NCBI GenBank assembly: GCA_020439745.1
Contig: JAGQSC010000025.1
Coordinates: 225,682-289,681 of the forward strand
DNA length: 64,000 nt
Source of the DNA: Acidobacteriota bacterium
GTDB taxonomy: Bacteria > Acidobacteriota > Holophagae > Acanthopleuribacterales > Acanthopleuribacteraceae
Direction of reading: 5' to 3'
Part shown: positions 27,498 through 36,309 of the stretch, in pieces
Layout: the number at the start of each line of letters is the position of its first letter
Numbering within the stretch: position 1 is the stretch's first letter
Program-made: the position numbers and the translations under genes
The notes under the pieces: generated by a model
What the model was told of the DNA's origin: nothing
Database searches by the model: none
Seen by the model: only the letters and a program-made list of their open reading frames with translations

Positions 27498-27499
27498 CC

Positions 27500-28327
27500 A
27501 TGATTCGTTATGTCTGTGACGTGGACGTTTCAGAAGTGGACTTGCTGGAAGCGTTGATGTGGGAGTGGGGCGCAACCGTAGTGTCGACCACGCCTCCTGA
27601 TGCGAATCCCATTCAATTAAGTGCCTTTTTTGTAGACGAGTCTTGCCCGGATCCAATGTACCTGAGCCAGTGTATGGCTGATTACTTGGGGCGCACCTTG
27701 AATTTGGCAAGAAGTCACATCGTCGATGATGGCTGGCAAGAACGCTGGCGCGAGGAGTTTCAACCGCTCAAGGTCGGCCCATTTTGGGTGGTGGGCGAGT
27801 GGGACGAAAACAGGTATCCGGAACCCTGTTTACGGGTCTATCCCGGTCAGGCGTTTGGTACGGGTCAACACGAGACCACAGCGCTGATGCTCGAACACCT
27901 GGCTACCTGTCCACTAGACAAAAAGGACGTCTTGGATATTGGATGTGGAACGGGGATTCTCTCGATTGCTGCCAGCAAGTTAGGCGCCCGCAGCGTTTTG
28001 GGCATAGAGATTGATCCAGACTGCAACGAGAACATGCAGCGCCACCTTCAGATTAACGACACCATGCATGTGACACTTTTGATTGGAACTATTGACCAGG
28101 TTGCGGATTCCTTTGATGTGATTCTGGCCAACATCACCTTGAACGTTTTGCTGGAAATTTGGCCATGGGTCAAGGCTCATCTTCGACCGGGTGGCTATGT
28201 GTTGAGTTCGGGTCTTTTGATCAGCCAGAAGGGCGATGCCCTGCGTGCCCTTTCTGATCTTGGCGCTCATACTGTCGAGTTGGCGCGTAAAGGTGAGTGG
28301 TTGGTGTTGCGGTCTACATGGCCATGA
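27500..28327 (+). CDS. prmA: ribosomal protein L11 methyltransferase
   Basis: The 275-residue protein has an N-terminal substrate-recognition domain. The motif WQERWREEFQPLKVG follows, then the PrmA signature GQAFGTGQHETT, the SAM-binding DIGCGTGILSIAASKLGA and the ILANITLNVL segment that stands in for the NPPY motif. It trimethylates L11 on the ribosomal stalk base. It starts 2 bases after der and overlaps rsmE by ATGA, so the three genes form one transcript. All key motifs are intact. Confidence 0.96.
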   Translation: MIRYVCDVDVSEVDLLEALMWEWGATVVSTTPPDANPIQLSAFFVDESCPDPMYLSQCMADYLGRTLNLARSHIVDDGWQERWREEFQPLKVGPFWVVGEWDENRYPEPCLRVYPGQAFGTGQHETTALMLEHLATCPLDKKDVLDIGCGTGILSIAASKLGARSVLGIEIDPDCNENMQRHLQINDTMHVTLLIGTIDQVADSFDVILANITLNVLLEIWPWVKAHLRPGGYVLSSGLLISQKGDALRALSDLGAHTVELARKGEWLVLRSTWP

Positions 28328-29043
28328 AACGGGTCTTGAGCGAGGAGAGTGGCTTTGTCGTGGGCGCTCAAGTACCTGTTAGCGATGCTGAATCTCATCA
28401 TTTATTGCGCGTGTTACGAGCCAAACAAGGCGAAGCGGTGGAAGTCCTAGGCAAAGGATCTGCTTGTTTGGCACGTCTGGAAATGAGTGGAAAATGCGCG
28501 GCTCTCACCTGTGAAAGCCTAATCGATGCTGCATCTCGTGAGTCGCCACTTGATCTGCATGTGGTTTTGGCCTGTCCCGTGCACCGACAAACGCTCGATG
28601 GTTTGGTGCCAGCACTCGTCCAGTTGGGCGTGAACCAGGTGACGGTCGTGCAGTCAGCCTTCGGAGGCTCCTTGAAAACAGACCTAGAAAAATGGCTGAG
28701 TCGTCTTTCATCGATTGAGCAGCAAGCCCGAAAACAGTCTGGGCGGATCCACGAGATGTCGATTTACTTTGAGCGAAATATGGCTTTGGCCTTAGATCAG
28801 GCTGATGGTCTGAAAATCGTATTGGACCCATCGGGCGGTCCAACCGACATGGCGGAGATACTTAACGAGTTGACCTTGGTCATTGGGCCTGAAGGTGGCT
28901 TTAGTCGAGAAGAACTGAACGTCGCGGTCTCTGCTGGATTTCTGGTCTGCTCCTTAGGACCACGCATCCTTAGGATGGAGACTGCAGCGGTGGGGGCGTG
29001 CTTTTGGGCCCAGAGCCGATTCGGCGATTTTCGTCTTCCTTGA
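28324..29043 (+). CDS. rsmE: 16S rRNA (uracil1498-N3)-methyltransferase
   Basis: I take the ATG at 28324, which overlaps the prmA stop by ATGA, giving 239 residues, the normal length for RsmE. The N-terminal PUA-like domain has SHHLLRVLRAKQGEAVEVLG. The C-terminal SPOUT domain has the diagnostic VIGPEGGFSREEL and LGPRILRMETAA, which form the trefoil knot and SAM site. The gene pair prmA-rsmE is widespread and supports the call. The product modifies U1498 in the decoding region. Confidence 0.96.
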   Translation: MKRVLSEESGFVVGAQVPVSDAESHHLLRVLRAKQGEAVEVLGKGSACLARLEMSGKCAALTCESLIDAASRESPLDLHVVLACPVHRQTLDGLVPALVQLGVNQVTVVQSAFGGSLKTDLEKWLSRLSSIEQQARKQSGRIHEMSIYFERNMALALDQADGLKIVLDPSGGPTDMAEILNELTLVIGPEGGFSREELNVAVSAGFLVCSLGPRILRMETAAVGACFWAQSRFGDFRLP

Positions 29044-29114
29044 ATGGAGATTAAACAAAACATCGGTGAAGCTTGTCTGAATAAAGAGGTTGCTATGTTT
29101 CGCCCTGGGCTAGA

Positions 29115-31952
29115 ATGGATGCCATGATCATTGCGTTTCTCTTTTTGGCGACACAAGGTGCGGTACCCCTCCAGTCTTGGGGTGCGCCTGGCGCTCCCGC
29201 CATGCATAAAGAAGGGGCGCCCGACACGCAAATTATCGCACCCAATGGGCCCACCAAGGTCCGGCTGGGCACCACCCTGGAGTTTGAAGCAGTCGCTACC
29301 GATCCTGAGGGAGATGCAGTGACCATTTTCTGGGAGTTTTGCGGTGAGTCGTCTTGCATTTTGACGGGAGAGCGTATTTCGTATACGTTTGACACGGCAG
29401 CCATCTACAACGTGATTTGCTATGCCGTGGATGAGGCAGGAGCGGAAGATCCATCACCTGACAGGGTGCGGATAGAAGTGTTTGAGGGGAACATTCCGCC
29501 GGTCGCCATCATCCATTCCCCTGAGCAAAGACAATTGTCCGTGCGAACCGGAGAATCCGTCCACTTCTCGGGTTCGGTTGGCGATTTGGATTCGGAGGAA
29601 GTGACGCCCATTTGGCGATTGGCATCTGATCCTCAGACCACCATCGTGGGGAACGAATCCACGTTTAGGTTTGACCAACGAGGCACCGAAGTCGTGGTGT
29701 TTTCGGCTGTCGATTCTGACGGGGGTAGAGCCGCAGATTTCAGGATTATTCGCGTCTTTGGCGCTCAAGAAAACCGACCCCCCATGGTTGCAATCCAGTC
29801 TCCCACTTCAGGTCAGGTTTTTCAGGTTCGAGAGGAAATAAACCTTCAGGCATTAGCCAGTGATCCAGATGGAGATCCACTATCAATGAGATGGTGGACC
29901 ACCTCTGGTTTTGTGGGGACCGGACCGAACCCACAAAACTTGGCCATTGGTAGGCCGGGACGTTATCAACTTCAATTATTTGCAACGGATGGGAACGGTG
30001 GTCATGCGCGTGACTCGGTTCAAATAGTCGTCATGGATCCAGACGTTCGGCCGGATGTGGTGATTGTCAGACCGCGCGCAGATGTGCGCGTGCTTCCTGG
30101 TCAAGCTGTGTTCTTCGAAGGTGTTGTCAAAGATGCGAGTTTTGCGGCCAAGTATTTTGTGTGGGTGATTCAGGACATGGTTCGGGGAACCTTTCGTCGC
30201 ATTCGACAAGATACTCCTGGGTGGGTTCGCTTTTCAGAAGGTATCTACCAAGTGAATTTATTTGCCGTCCATCCCTTTCGCGACGATGTCGTGCTGGCTT
30301 CAGAGCCTCGGCGAATTGTGGTCAAGTCTGTGGGGCGTGATGAGTTTTTGGGCAATGATCGCTTTGACCGTGCTGCTGTTGTGGCTGAAGGTCAATACGA
30401 TGGCATAGCCTTGCAAGGCGGCCGATTCTTTCGCTTGCCAATACCTTCGAAAAACCAGGACGTACACCTTACTGTCTCAGCGGCTGAACCTATTGGCTAT
30501 CGAATCCAGCGAATAAACGGGCAGATACTTCGTGAAGGGGTTACTCGGGCGGGTTCGTTTTCCACCCAACTCAGACGGATGCCAGTAGGCGAATTGGTGA
30601 TGGGCTTTATCCCACTAGGTGGCAAACGAGATCTGGATTTTGGATTCGGTGTTCGCACGTTAAACCCGGCTCTGTACCTTACTGACGTACGTGCCAACGA
30701 ATCCTACGGCGCCTTGGTAGGGATTGTGAATCCGCTGCAAGAAACAGTGTTTGCAGAATGTATTGGCTATCGTGACGATGGATCTGTGCTTGGTAAGGTC
30801 CCATTAGAGTTGTCGCCCATGAGCCGCTTTTCAGCACCTGTGGTTGATCTGTTTCCCAATGCCCTTAACCTGGCTTGGGTGCGCATTGATGCGACCTCGC
30901 CCCTTCAAGGGTATTCCCTGATTACGAGCCACGATTCTCAGGAAGCCTTTGCTGTGAGCGGGGTCGGTAAGCTAAGTTCAGAGGTGTTGGTGCCGCATAT
31001 CGCCACCAAAACGGAGCAGTGGTACACCCAAGCTCATGTGGTGAATGGATCACCCGACCTAGTCTCTGCCGTGCTTTTTGCGGGAGAACAGACGGAACTG
31101 CTCTCCAATGAATCAGGTTTCTCAATAGACCAGTTTGATTTTCTCGACAAGCTGGGTGGGACAGTGGGAACAGAGGCAGACTGGGGCGCGTTTGCCGAGT
31201 CCACTGACTTGATTGCATTGGCAGGCAGTGAGGTGTTCGGTAAGGTAGATGGAAACCGTCAGATCGCCGGGTTATCGCTGAATGATGGCAGAATTGACAA
31301 CCCCAATTTCTTCAATCTCGACAAGTCACTGTATTTCACGCATATTGCACGCGACACGCAACAATTCTGGACTGGGCTCGCGATGGTCAACTTTTCCTCC
31401 GAATCGAGGAATCTGAACCTCTCAGCCTACGGGCCTGGAGGTGCATTAGTAGGGCAGAAAAACCTCGCTTTGGGGCCAAAAGGCAAGATTGTGGACACAG
31501 CTGAAGGTTTGTTGGCCGATTTAGGAGGACCCCAGTCCATCGATTGGGTGGAAATTCGCGGAGCAGAGGATGTCGTCGGCTATGAACTCTTTGGCACTCA
31601 TGACAACAAACGTTTGGCCGGTTTCGAAGCAGGACCCCAATTGGCCAATCAAATATGTTTTCCCCATATTCAGACAGGCGGCGACCAATGGCACGGCGTG
31701 GCCGTAGTCAACGTGACGGATCAGCCCATCAATGTGCAATTCAAGCTTTATGGCGATGCAGGGCAAATGTTTGCCGAAAGTACCCGGTCACTGGCAGCAA
31801 GAGAAAAGACCGTAGCGCTGCTCAGCGATCTCTTCGAGAACCCGCCTGTTGAAGCTGGCTGGTTATTGGCCGAGTCTGATGGCTTGATCGCAGGCTTCTT
31901 GCTATTTGGCGATTTGGCGGGTCAAACCATGTCCGCCTTGCGGGCCGAATAG
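29115..31952 (+). CDS. large exported protein with PKD/cadherin-like domains and four C-terminal repeats
   Basis: The 945-residue protein starts with a hydrophobic leader (MIIAFLFLATQGAVPLQ); ATG 29124 is an alternative start. Residues about 35-330 hold three immunoglobulin-like PKD-type domains with DPEGDAVTIFWEF, SDPDGDPLSMRWW and NGGHARDSVQI. The C-terminal 430 residues hold four units of about 100 residues, beginning near 518, 622, 738 and 846. Typical motifs are LYFTHIARDTQQFWTGLAMVN and ICFPHIQTGGDQWHGVAVVN, and most end in a GY.LFG-like strand. The same unit occurs in the protein at 12142-13815. A surface adhesin or structural protein is likely. TAGAAT at 29111 may be the -10 box. Confidence 0.75.
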   Translation: MDAMIIAFLFLATQGAVPLQSWGAPGAPAMHKEGAPDTQIIAPNGPTKVRLGTTLEFEAVATDPEGDAVTIFWEFCGESSCILTGERISYTFDTAAIYNVICYAVDEAGAEDPSPDRVRIEVFEGNIPPVAIIHSPEQRQLSVRTGESVHFSGSVGDLDSEEVTPIWRLASDPQTTIVGNESTFRFDQRGTEVVVFSAVDSDGGRAADFRIIRVFGAQENRPPMVAIQSPTSGQVFQVREEINLQALASDPDGDPLSMRWWTTSGFVGTGPNPQNLAIGRPGRYQLQLFATDGNGGHARDSVQIVVMDPDVRPDVVIVRPRADVRVLPGQAVFFEGVVKDASFAAKYFVWVIQDMVRGTFRRIRQDTPGWVRFSEGIYQVNLFAVHPFRDDVVLASEPRRIVVKSVGRDEFLGNDRFDRAAVVAEGQYDGIALQGGRFFRLPIPSKNQDVHLTVSAAEPIGYRIQRINGQILREGVTRAGSFSTQLRRMPVGELVMGFIPLGGKRDLDFGFGVRTLNPALYLTDVRANESYGALVGIVNPLQETVFAECIGYRDDGSVLGKVPLELSPMSRFSAPVVDLFPNALNLAWVRIDATSPLQGYSLITSHDSQEAFAVSGVGKLSSEVLVPHIATKTEQWYTQAHVVNGSPDLVSAVLFAGEQTELLSNESGFSIDQFDFLDKLGGTVGTEADWGAFAESTDLIALAGSEVFGKVDGNRQIAGLSLNDGRIDNPNFFNLDKSLYFTHIARDTQQFWTGLAMVNFSSESRNLNLSAYGPGGALVGQKNLALGPKGKIVDTAEGLLADLGGPQSIDWVEIRGAEDVVGYELFGTHDNKRLAGFEAGPQLANQICFPHIQTGGDQWHGVAVVNVTDQPINVQFKLYGDAGQMFAESTRSLAAREKTVALLSDLFENPPVEAGWLLAESDGLIAGFLLFGDLAGQTMSALRAE

Positions 31953-31953
31953 C

Positions 31954-32994
31954 CTATTGAAGCGTGTCCCGCACGGCGGCAATGCGCGCCTCGAAGTCTT
32001 CGTTGCGTTCATGAGCCTTGGATAGTGCATCTGCAAATGCATCCTCGGCTGCAAGCCGATTCTCCATGCGGTGATAAGTCTTGCCCAAACCCACATAGAA
32101 GAGGGGCTCTCCGGGATGCAATTTTACAGCCTTGCGGAAGTAGTCAAGCGCTTCCTTGAAGTTACCGTCGGCGAATGCCTGCTCACCCATCATGTTATAG
32201 AAGTACGGGTTCCGATTGCTGTAGATATCCAGCGCCTTGATCATTCGGTTGGCAAGGTCATCTCGGCCATGGCTCTTGTACAGACTGGCAAGATTGGTCA
32301 GTGCCGGGATATTGCGAGGCTGTTCCTCCAGCACTTGTTCGTAGAGTTGCACCGCACGCTGCTGGTCGCCTCGACGATTGCACATGACACCCATATTGAG
32401 CACGACCTGCGTAAGTCGATCGTCTAATGCAATCGCTTGGTTGAAGAACATCTCTGCCGTATCTATGTCACCGTTAGCATAATGTTCAGCACCCAGATTG
32501 TTGTAGTAATGTGCCATGGCACGCTTGTCATTGATCACCCGGGTTAATCGGTATTCCTTTTCCTTGAAAGGATAAAAATCAATATCAACCAGACGACCAT
32601 CTATATAAACAGAAGCCACCATATGTTTATGATGGAAAATCACGTTTTGTCTGCGGTCCCAAGTGGCGATATCGTTGACTTCCTTGAAATACGTTTTGAA
32701 TCCGGCTTCACGGGCCATAGCGACGAACATGTTGGTAAAAGAGAGACAGTTCCCGGCGCGTTTCAGAAACGTATCCTCAGCGGTTTGTGTCGCATAAAGC
32801 TCGTAGGTTAGATTCAGATCGTTTTCGCTGAAGATGGCTTCCACTAGGCGATGAACTTTGAGATACGGGTTCTTGATGTGACCCACGCGATCGTGTACAA
32901 ACGCACGCATGTCTTCACTGATAGCCAGTGGATCCTCGGTGGGCACTTGTGCCAGGACAGGAACCACCAGTGAAAAGATCCAAAGCGCTTTCAT
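31954..32994 (-). CDS. exported transglutaminase-like protein with C-terminal TPRs
   Basis: The start is ATG 32994, nine bases after AGGAGG; a second ATG directly on that site is less likely. The 346-residue protein has signal peptide MKALWIFSLVVPVLAQ. The transglutaminase-like core has RAGNCLSFTNMFVAMARE (catalytic Cys), HKHMVASVYIDG (His) and LVDIDFYP (Asp). About five TPRs follow, from residue 165 onward (AHYYNNLGAEHYANGDID; YFYNMMGEQAFADGNFKEAL). The triad suggests an active cysteine hydrolase or transferase acting in the periplasm. It ends one base from the convergent large repeat protein. Confidence 0.82.
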   Translation of the reverse strand: MKALWIFSLVVPVLAQVPTEDPLAISEDMRAFVHDRVGHIKNPYLKVHRLVEAIFSENDLNLTYELYATQTAEDTFLKRAGNCLSFTNMFVAMAREAGFKTYFKEVNDIATWDRRQNVIFHHKHMVASVYIDGRLVDIDFYPFKEKEYRLTRVINDKRAMAHYYNNLGAEHYANGDIDTAEMFFNQAIALDDRLTQVVLNMGVMCNRRGDQQRAVQLYEQVLEEQPRNIPALTNLASLYKSHGRDDLANRMIKALDIYSNRNPYFYNMMGEQAFADGNFKEALDYFRKAVKLHPGEPLFYVGLGKTYHRMENRLAAEDAFADALSKAHERNEDFEARIAAVRDTLQ

Positions 32995-33120
32995 ACAGTG
33001 CATCCTCCTGGCTCGCCAACATATGGGGCGAATTATTTATTCCTTACGACAATTGGCCGGTTTGTGTTTCCTCATTGTTGAAGACCAATATCGGTGTTTT
33101 TGGACCATGATGCAAGTGCA

Positions 33121-34650
33121 TCACAATTCGATGGTCAACGACTTGTTGCCCTTATTGCCGTTCACCAAATCCACCGATGTAAATTCGACACGGTAAATGC
33201 CTTCTTCATAAACAGGCAGATCAAATTCAATGCTCAGATTGTCGTCCGTGATGTTGCTTGTGCCTTTGTGGGGCTTTACAGGTCGTTCAGGTTGGAACAC
33301 GCGGACGTTTTCAAAAACCAATCGATGGTCTAAGTAAATGCGCTGCGCGATGGCAAGCTGTGCGCGAAACAGATCGCCAGATTTCTCGAAATGCAGCTCA
33401 TCCCAGGGAAGGGCGAATTGGAAAAGCATCTTGTCTTTCACCACATTCAAAGATGTGGGCAGGTCGTCACTGTTGCTGAGCATGGCGGGGTAAAACCTAT
33501 TGGCATGCTCGGTAATCAAGTTCAGGCCTTTCACGCCTACACTCACTCGTCGATATTTGAAATCTGTGTGGGCAACTTCGGTCGAGTAACGCAAGCGATA
33601 CAAATGACCTGCTCGTTCCAGAAAACGATCAATGGCTTCGTGTATGCCGTTGGTGTTGCAGGGGAACGTGGAGCCACCAGTGGCGCTTACCAGGTTATCT
33701 TTCATGGAAGTTTTAGCCTGGAGACGGTTTAACCGAATCTTACTCTTGATGCAATTGGTCATCATTTCTTGAAAATCAAAGCCGGTATTGTCGCCGCCGC
33801 GCAGGTCCCCGGACCGGTTACTGCTCGAATAGGCCGATACGGTGCTTGGTCGCACAAATTCAGGAATCGGGGTTCGAATCCAGTGTTCATCGGGCTCGTC
33901 TTCGAAGGACCACAGCTCGGGGCCCACCACCAGCACTTCCTTGATGCCATCATAAGCGGTCATCAAACGAATAAATCGCGAGAGTGCTCGTGGATCCAGC
34001 GTTACTTCTGGTGATTCAGCGAACTCTTCTTCTTTATTACCGAATGGTGATATTGCGGCTCCCACTTCCATTATTTCTGAGTCAGTTTCCCGGTTCGCTT
34101 CGGGGTTGGTTTCGAAACCGTATTCTCCCGATTCCCGTTTGGTTACGTCTTCCACTTCGCGGACATTGGCGGTGGTGTAAAGGCCCTTGTCCTTCCATTC
34201 CGCATAAGCACCACGTGCCGCAAGAATGCCCTCAATCCAATGGGTCTGTTCGTGGGTGAAGGGTGAAAGGATGCGCGCGCCTTCGCGACCGATGTACCCG
34301 ATGGCAACCTGCCAGGCACCGGTCTCCTTATAAAGCAGGTATTCCTCAACGCTGTCGATGTAGCGGTTCACATAGACGGGATCATCCATGAAATTGAACA
34401 GGATTAACAAGCGCGGAGCGTCGATGGCCTCCCCGGGCTGCAAATCCAAATATGAGATCTCTTCGAAATGTTCAATCTTGCGTGCTTCGCCATCTTCTTT
34501 GACGTTGAACAGGGATCGGTCCAGGCCATTAACCGGTTCATGCAGGAGATTGATCACGCGAACATCCAGTTCAACGAGCCGGACCTCCATGGTTTCCTGC
34601 ACTTGCTGCATCACAAACGATGCCGCGATGATCATGGATGTTGTCAACAT
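33121..34650 (-). CDS. VWFA-related protein with degenerate metal site
   Basis: The 509-residue protein has a short leader (MLTTSMIIAASFVMQQ). The N-domain typical of the Acidobacterial VWFA family follows (VRLVELDVRVINLLHEPVNG, DRSLFNVKEDGEARKIEHFE). Where the A domain should carry DxSxS it reads LLILFNFMDDPVY, so the metal-binding site is probably lost. A charged insertion (residues about 160-200, rich in Glu) and a long C-terminal beta domain (RPVKPHKGTSNITDDNL) follow. It starts 9 bases after the lipoprotein gene, so the two form an operon. The role is unknown. Confidence 0.7.
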   Translation of the reverse strand: MLTTSMIIAASFVMQQVQETMEVRLVELDVRVINLLHEPVNGLDRSLFNVKEDGEARKIEHFEEISYLDLQPGEAIDAPRLLILFNFMDDPVYVNRYIDSVEEYLLYKETGAWQVAIGYIGREGARILSPFTHEQTHWIEGILAARGAYAEWKDKGLYTTANVREVEDVTKRESGEYGFETNPEANRETDSEIMEVGAAISPFGNKEEEFAESPEVTLDPRALSRFIRLMTAYDGIKEVLVVGPELWSFEDEPDEHWIRTPIPEFVRPSTVSAYSSSNRSGDLRGGDNTGFDFQEMMTNCIKSKIRLNRLQAKTSMKDNLVSATGGSTFPCNTNGIHEAIDRFLERAGHLYRLRYSTEVAHTDFKYRRVSVGVKGLNLITEHANRFYPAMLSNSDDLPTSLNVVKDKMLFQFALPWDELHFEKSGDLFRAQLAIAQRIYLDHRLVFENVRVFQPERPVKPHKGTSNITDDNLSIEFDLPVYEEGIYRVEFTSVDLVNGNKGNKSLTIEL

Positions 34651-34659
34651 GTCACTCCC

Positions 34660-36165
34660 TCAATCTTTCCCCTGGTTTTTGGTGTGTACTTCCGTCTCTA
34701 CGATGGCCTGGATGCGACGAAACGGACCGTACTCATAAGTCTTCGATTCATCGATTTGGCTGCCTCGGTACAAAGCGTAATCAATCTTGGTGGGAAACAC
34801 CAACCCTTCGTGATTACGTGCATAGTCAATCACGACCCTTGTTCGATAGGGCGCCATCATATCAAATGTTGTCTCCACGCGCGTAATGGTTCCTGTGTCA
34901 TCCACATAGGTCACCATTCGAGGTCTGAAAGCGAGCAGACCGCCCCCGATCAGGCCACGTCCACGAACTTGTACGGACGTGATAACGACAAAGTTTCGCT
35001 CGTCGAGCACCTGCTCTTCCATGTGATGGTCGAACAGACCCAATAACTCATCGTTGAAACAGGGCGCCTGGTTCAGCACAAAACCGTGGGGACTTCCCCC
35101 CAGATCGAATTGATCCGAATAGGCGTTGATGCGCGCTATCTCGTCTCGTCTGTCAGCAAAATCCTGGCTCATCAAGTCGATGAGGTCGTCCTGCGATTTG
35201 ACCGATTTCCCGTCCACCGAACTGGGGATGCGCAGTTCCACCCGCTCGTTTGGTGATCGATCCAGTGGAATCACGCTAAATTCAGAAATCACGGTCCGAT
35301 GACGAGGTCGTCCCTTCTCAACGACCCTCATGGTTCGAGTTTCCAGTGCCGTTACATCGGCTAGGTTTCGATCATATTCTGCCACCTGGTGTGACAGCGC
35401 TAAGAGCAGCTCAATGTCTATGGTTTGTTGTGGGTCCAGTGTCTTTCCCAGACTCATGGAGGGTCGAATGGTTCTTGGATCCTGCCAATGCCAAGACTCG
35501 CGCCACAGTTCTTCAGATGCCAAGGTGGCGTATCGTTGGGCTGAAGCCAAATAGACGATTCCCGATTCTGACTGGTCGTATTGCAGTTCGACGACCATTG
35601 TGGCACCTGCCGGTTCTTCCAAGGGAACCCATTGCTTGAAAAGGTGGAGCTTTCCCGCAGCGTTGATAACGAGCAGACCTGAGGAATCGCCTGCGCCGCT
35701 GAAGCGCATGAGTTTTCCGTTCGGATCCTCCAAAGGGTTCTCTTCAAATGCAAATTGAAAACTGTCTACCTTAAGCCTATTCAGAAAAGGGAAATTTGGG
35801 ATCAGAAAACTAAGGTTCGTGGCATCGGGCGCATGGGCAGTCCACTCATCATCAATGTTCCTCAGTTCAAGTAACTCCCGGTCTTCCCGACGAGCGGAAC
35901 GCAGGCGCTTGAAGAAGATGAACCGATCATCTGGGGGCAAACGAAACTCAGTTTGTGACAGTTGCGGGTTGCCATGCTCGAAATAGACGTATAATGCCCG
36001 GTGTTCGACGATCTGTTCGCCGCCGCGCACGGCACGGTAGTGCTCATCGGCCTGGTAGCTGCTCATGTGGAGGGCATAATCCCAGAAGGCGATGCGGAAT
36101 GGCGCCAGTTTTTCGCTGTCGGTTTCAGCCAACTGGCATGCGAGCAATAAGAAACAGTGGATCAA
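34660..36165 (-). CDS. uncharacterised lipoprotein
   Basis: The 501-residue protein begins MIHCFLLLACQ. LLLAC is a good lipobox with the lipid Cys at residue 10, so the mature protein is probably anchored in a membrane. The rest is a mixed alpha/beta protein with no motif I recognise. Strand-rich parts include HRALYVYFEHGNPQLSQ near the N-terminus and RVVIDYARNHEGLVFPTKID near the C-terminus. It lies directly upstream of the VWFA-related gene and may be a partner of it. No catalytic residues are evident. Confidence 0.6.
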   Translation of the reverse strand: MIHCFLLLACQLAETDSEKLAPFRIAFWDYALHMSSYQADEHYRAVRGGEQIVEHRALYVYFEHGNPQLSQTEFRLPPDDRFIFFKRLRSARREDRELLELRNIDDEWTAHAPDATNLSFLIPNFPFLNRLKVDSFQFAFEENPLEDPNGKLMRFSGAGDSSGLLVINAAGKLHLFKQWVPLEEPAGATMVVELQYDQSESGIVYLASAQRYATLASEELWRESWHWQDPRTIRPSMSLGKTLDPQQTIDIELLLALSHQVAEYDRNLADVTALETRTMRVVEKGRPRHRTVISEFSVIPLDRSPNERVELRIPSSVDGKSVKSQDDLIDLMSQDFADRRDEIARINAYSDQFDLGGSPHGFVLNQAPCFNDELLGLFDHHMEEQVLDERNFVVITSVQVRGRGLIGGGLLAFRPRMVTYVDDTGTITRVETTFDMMAPYRTRVVIDYARNHEGLVFPTKIDYALYRGSQIDESKTYEYGPFRRIQAIVETEVHTKNQGKD

Positions 36166-36251
36166 AGGTCGTGAAGTCTCCTTGAAGGTAAATTATGCAG
36201 GCAAGCGCGAAAGGTGACAACAGCGGTCCGATGATTACGGGAGAAACCATC

Positions 36252-36257
36252 TATAAT
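36252..36257 (+). promoter_or_regulatory. -10 box upstream of the PLP-lyase gene
   Basis: A perfect TATAAT in the context CTATAATG, 53 bases before the TTG start. No convincing -35 element is seen. Confidence 0.45.
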
Positions 36258-36309
36258 GTTATTGCAAGAGTCTTGGGTCATTTAATCAACTTCATGCGGG
36301 AGGTGTTGT

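Noticed and set aside
27072..27710. Minus-strand 212-codon frame
   Set aside because: It is antisense to der and prmA, both of which are certain.
34468..35046. Plus-strand 192-codon frame spanning the VWFA and lipoprotein genes
   Set aside because: It is His/Cys-scattered antisense sequence with no start signal.
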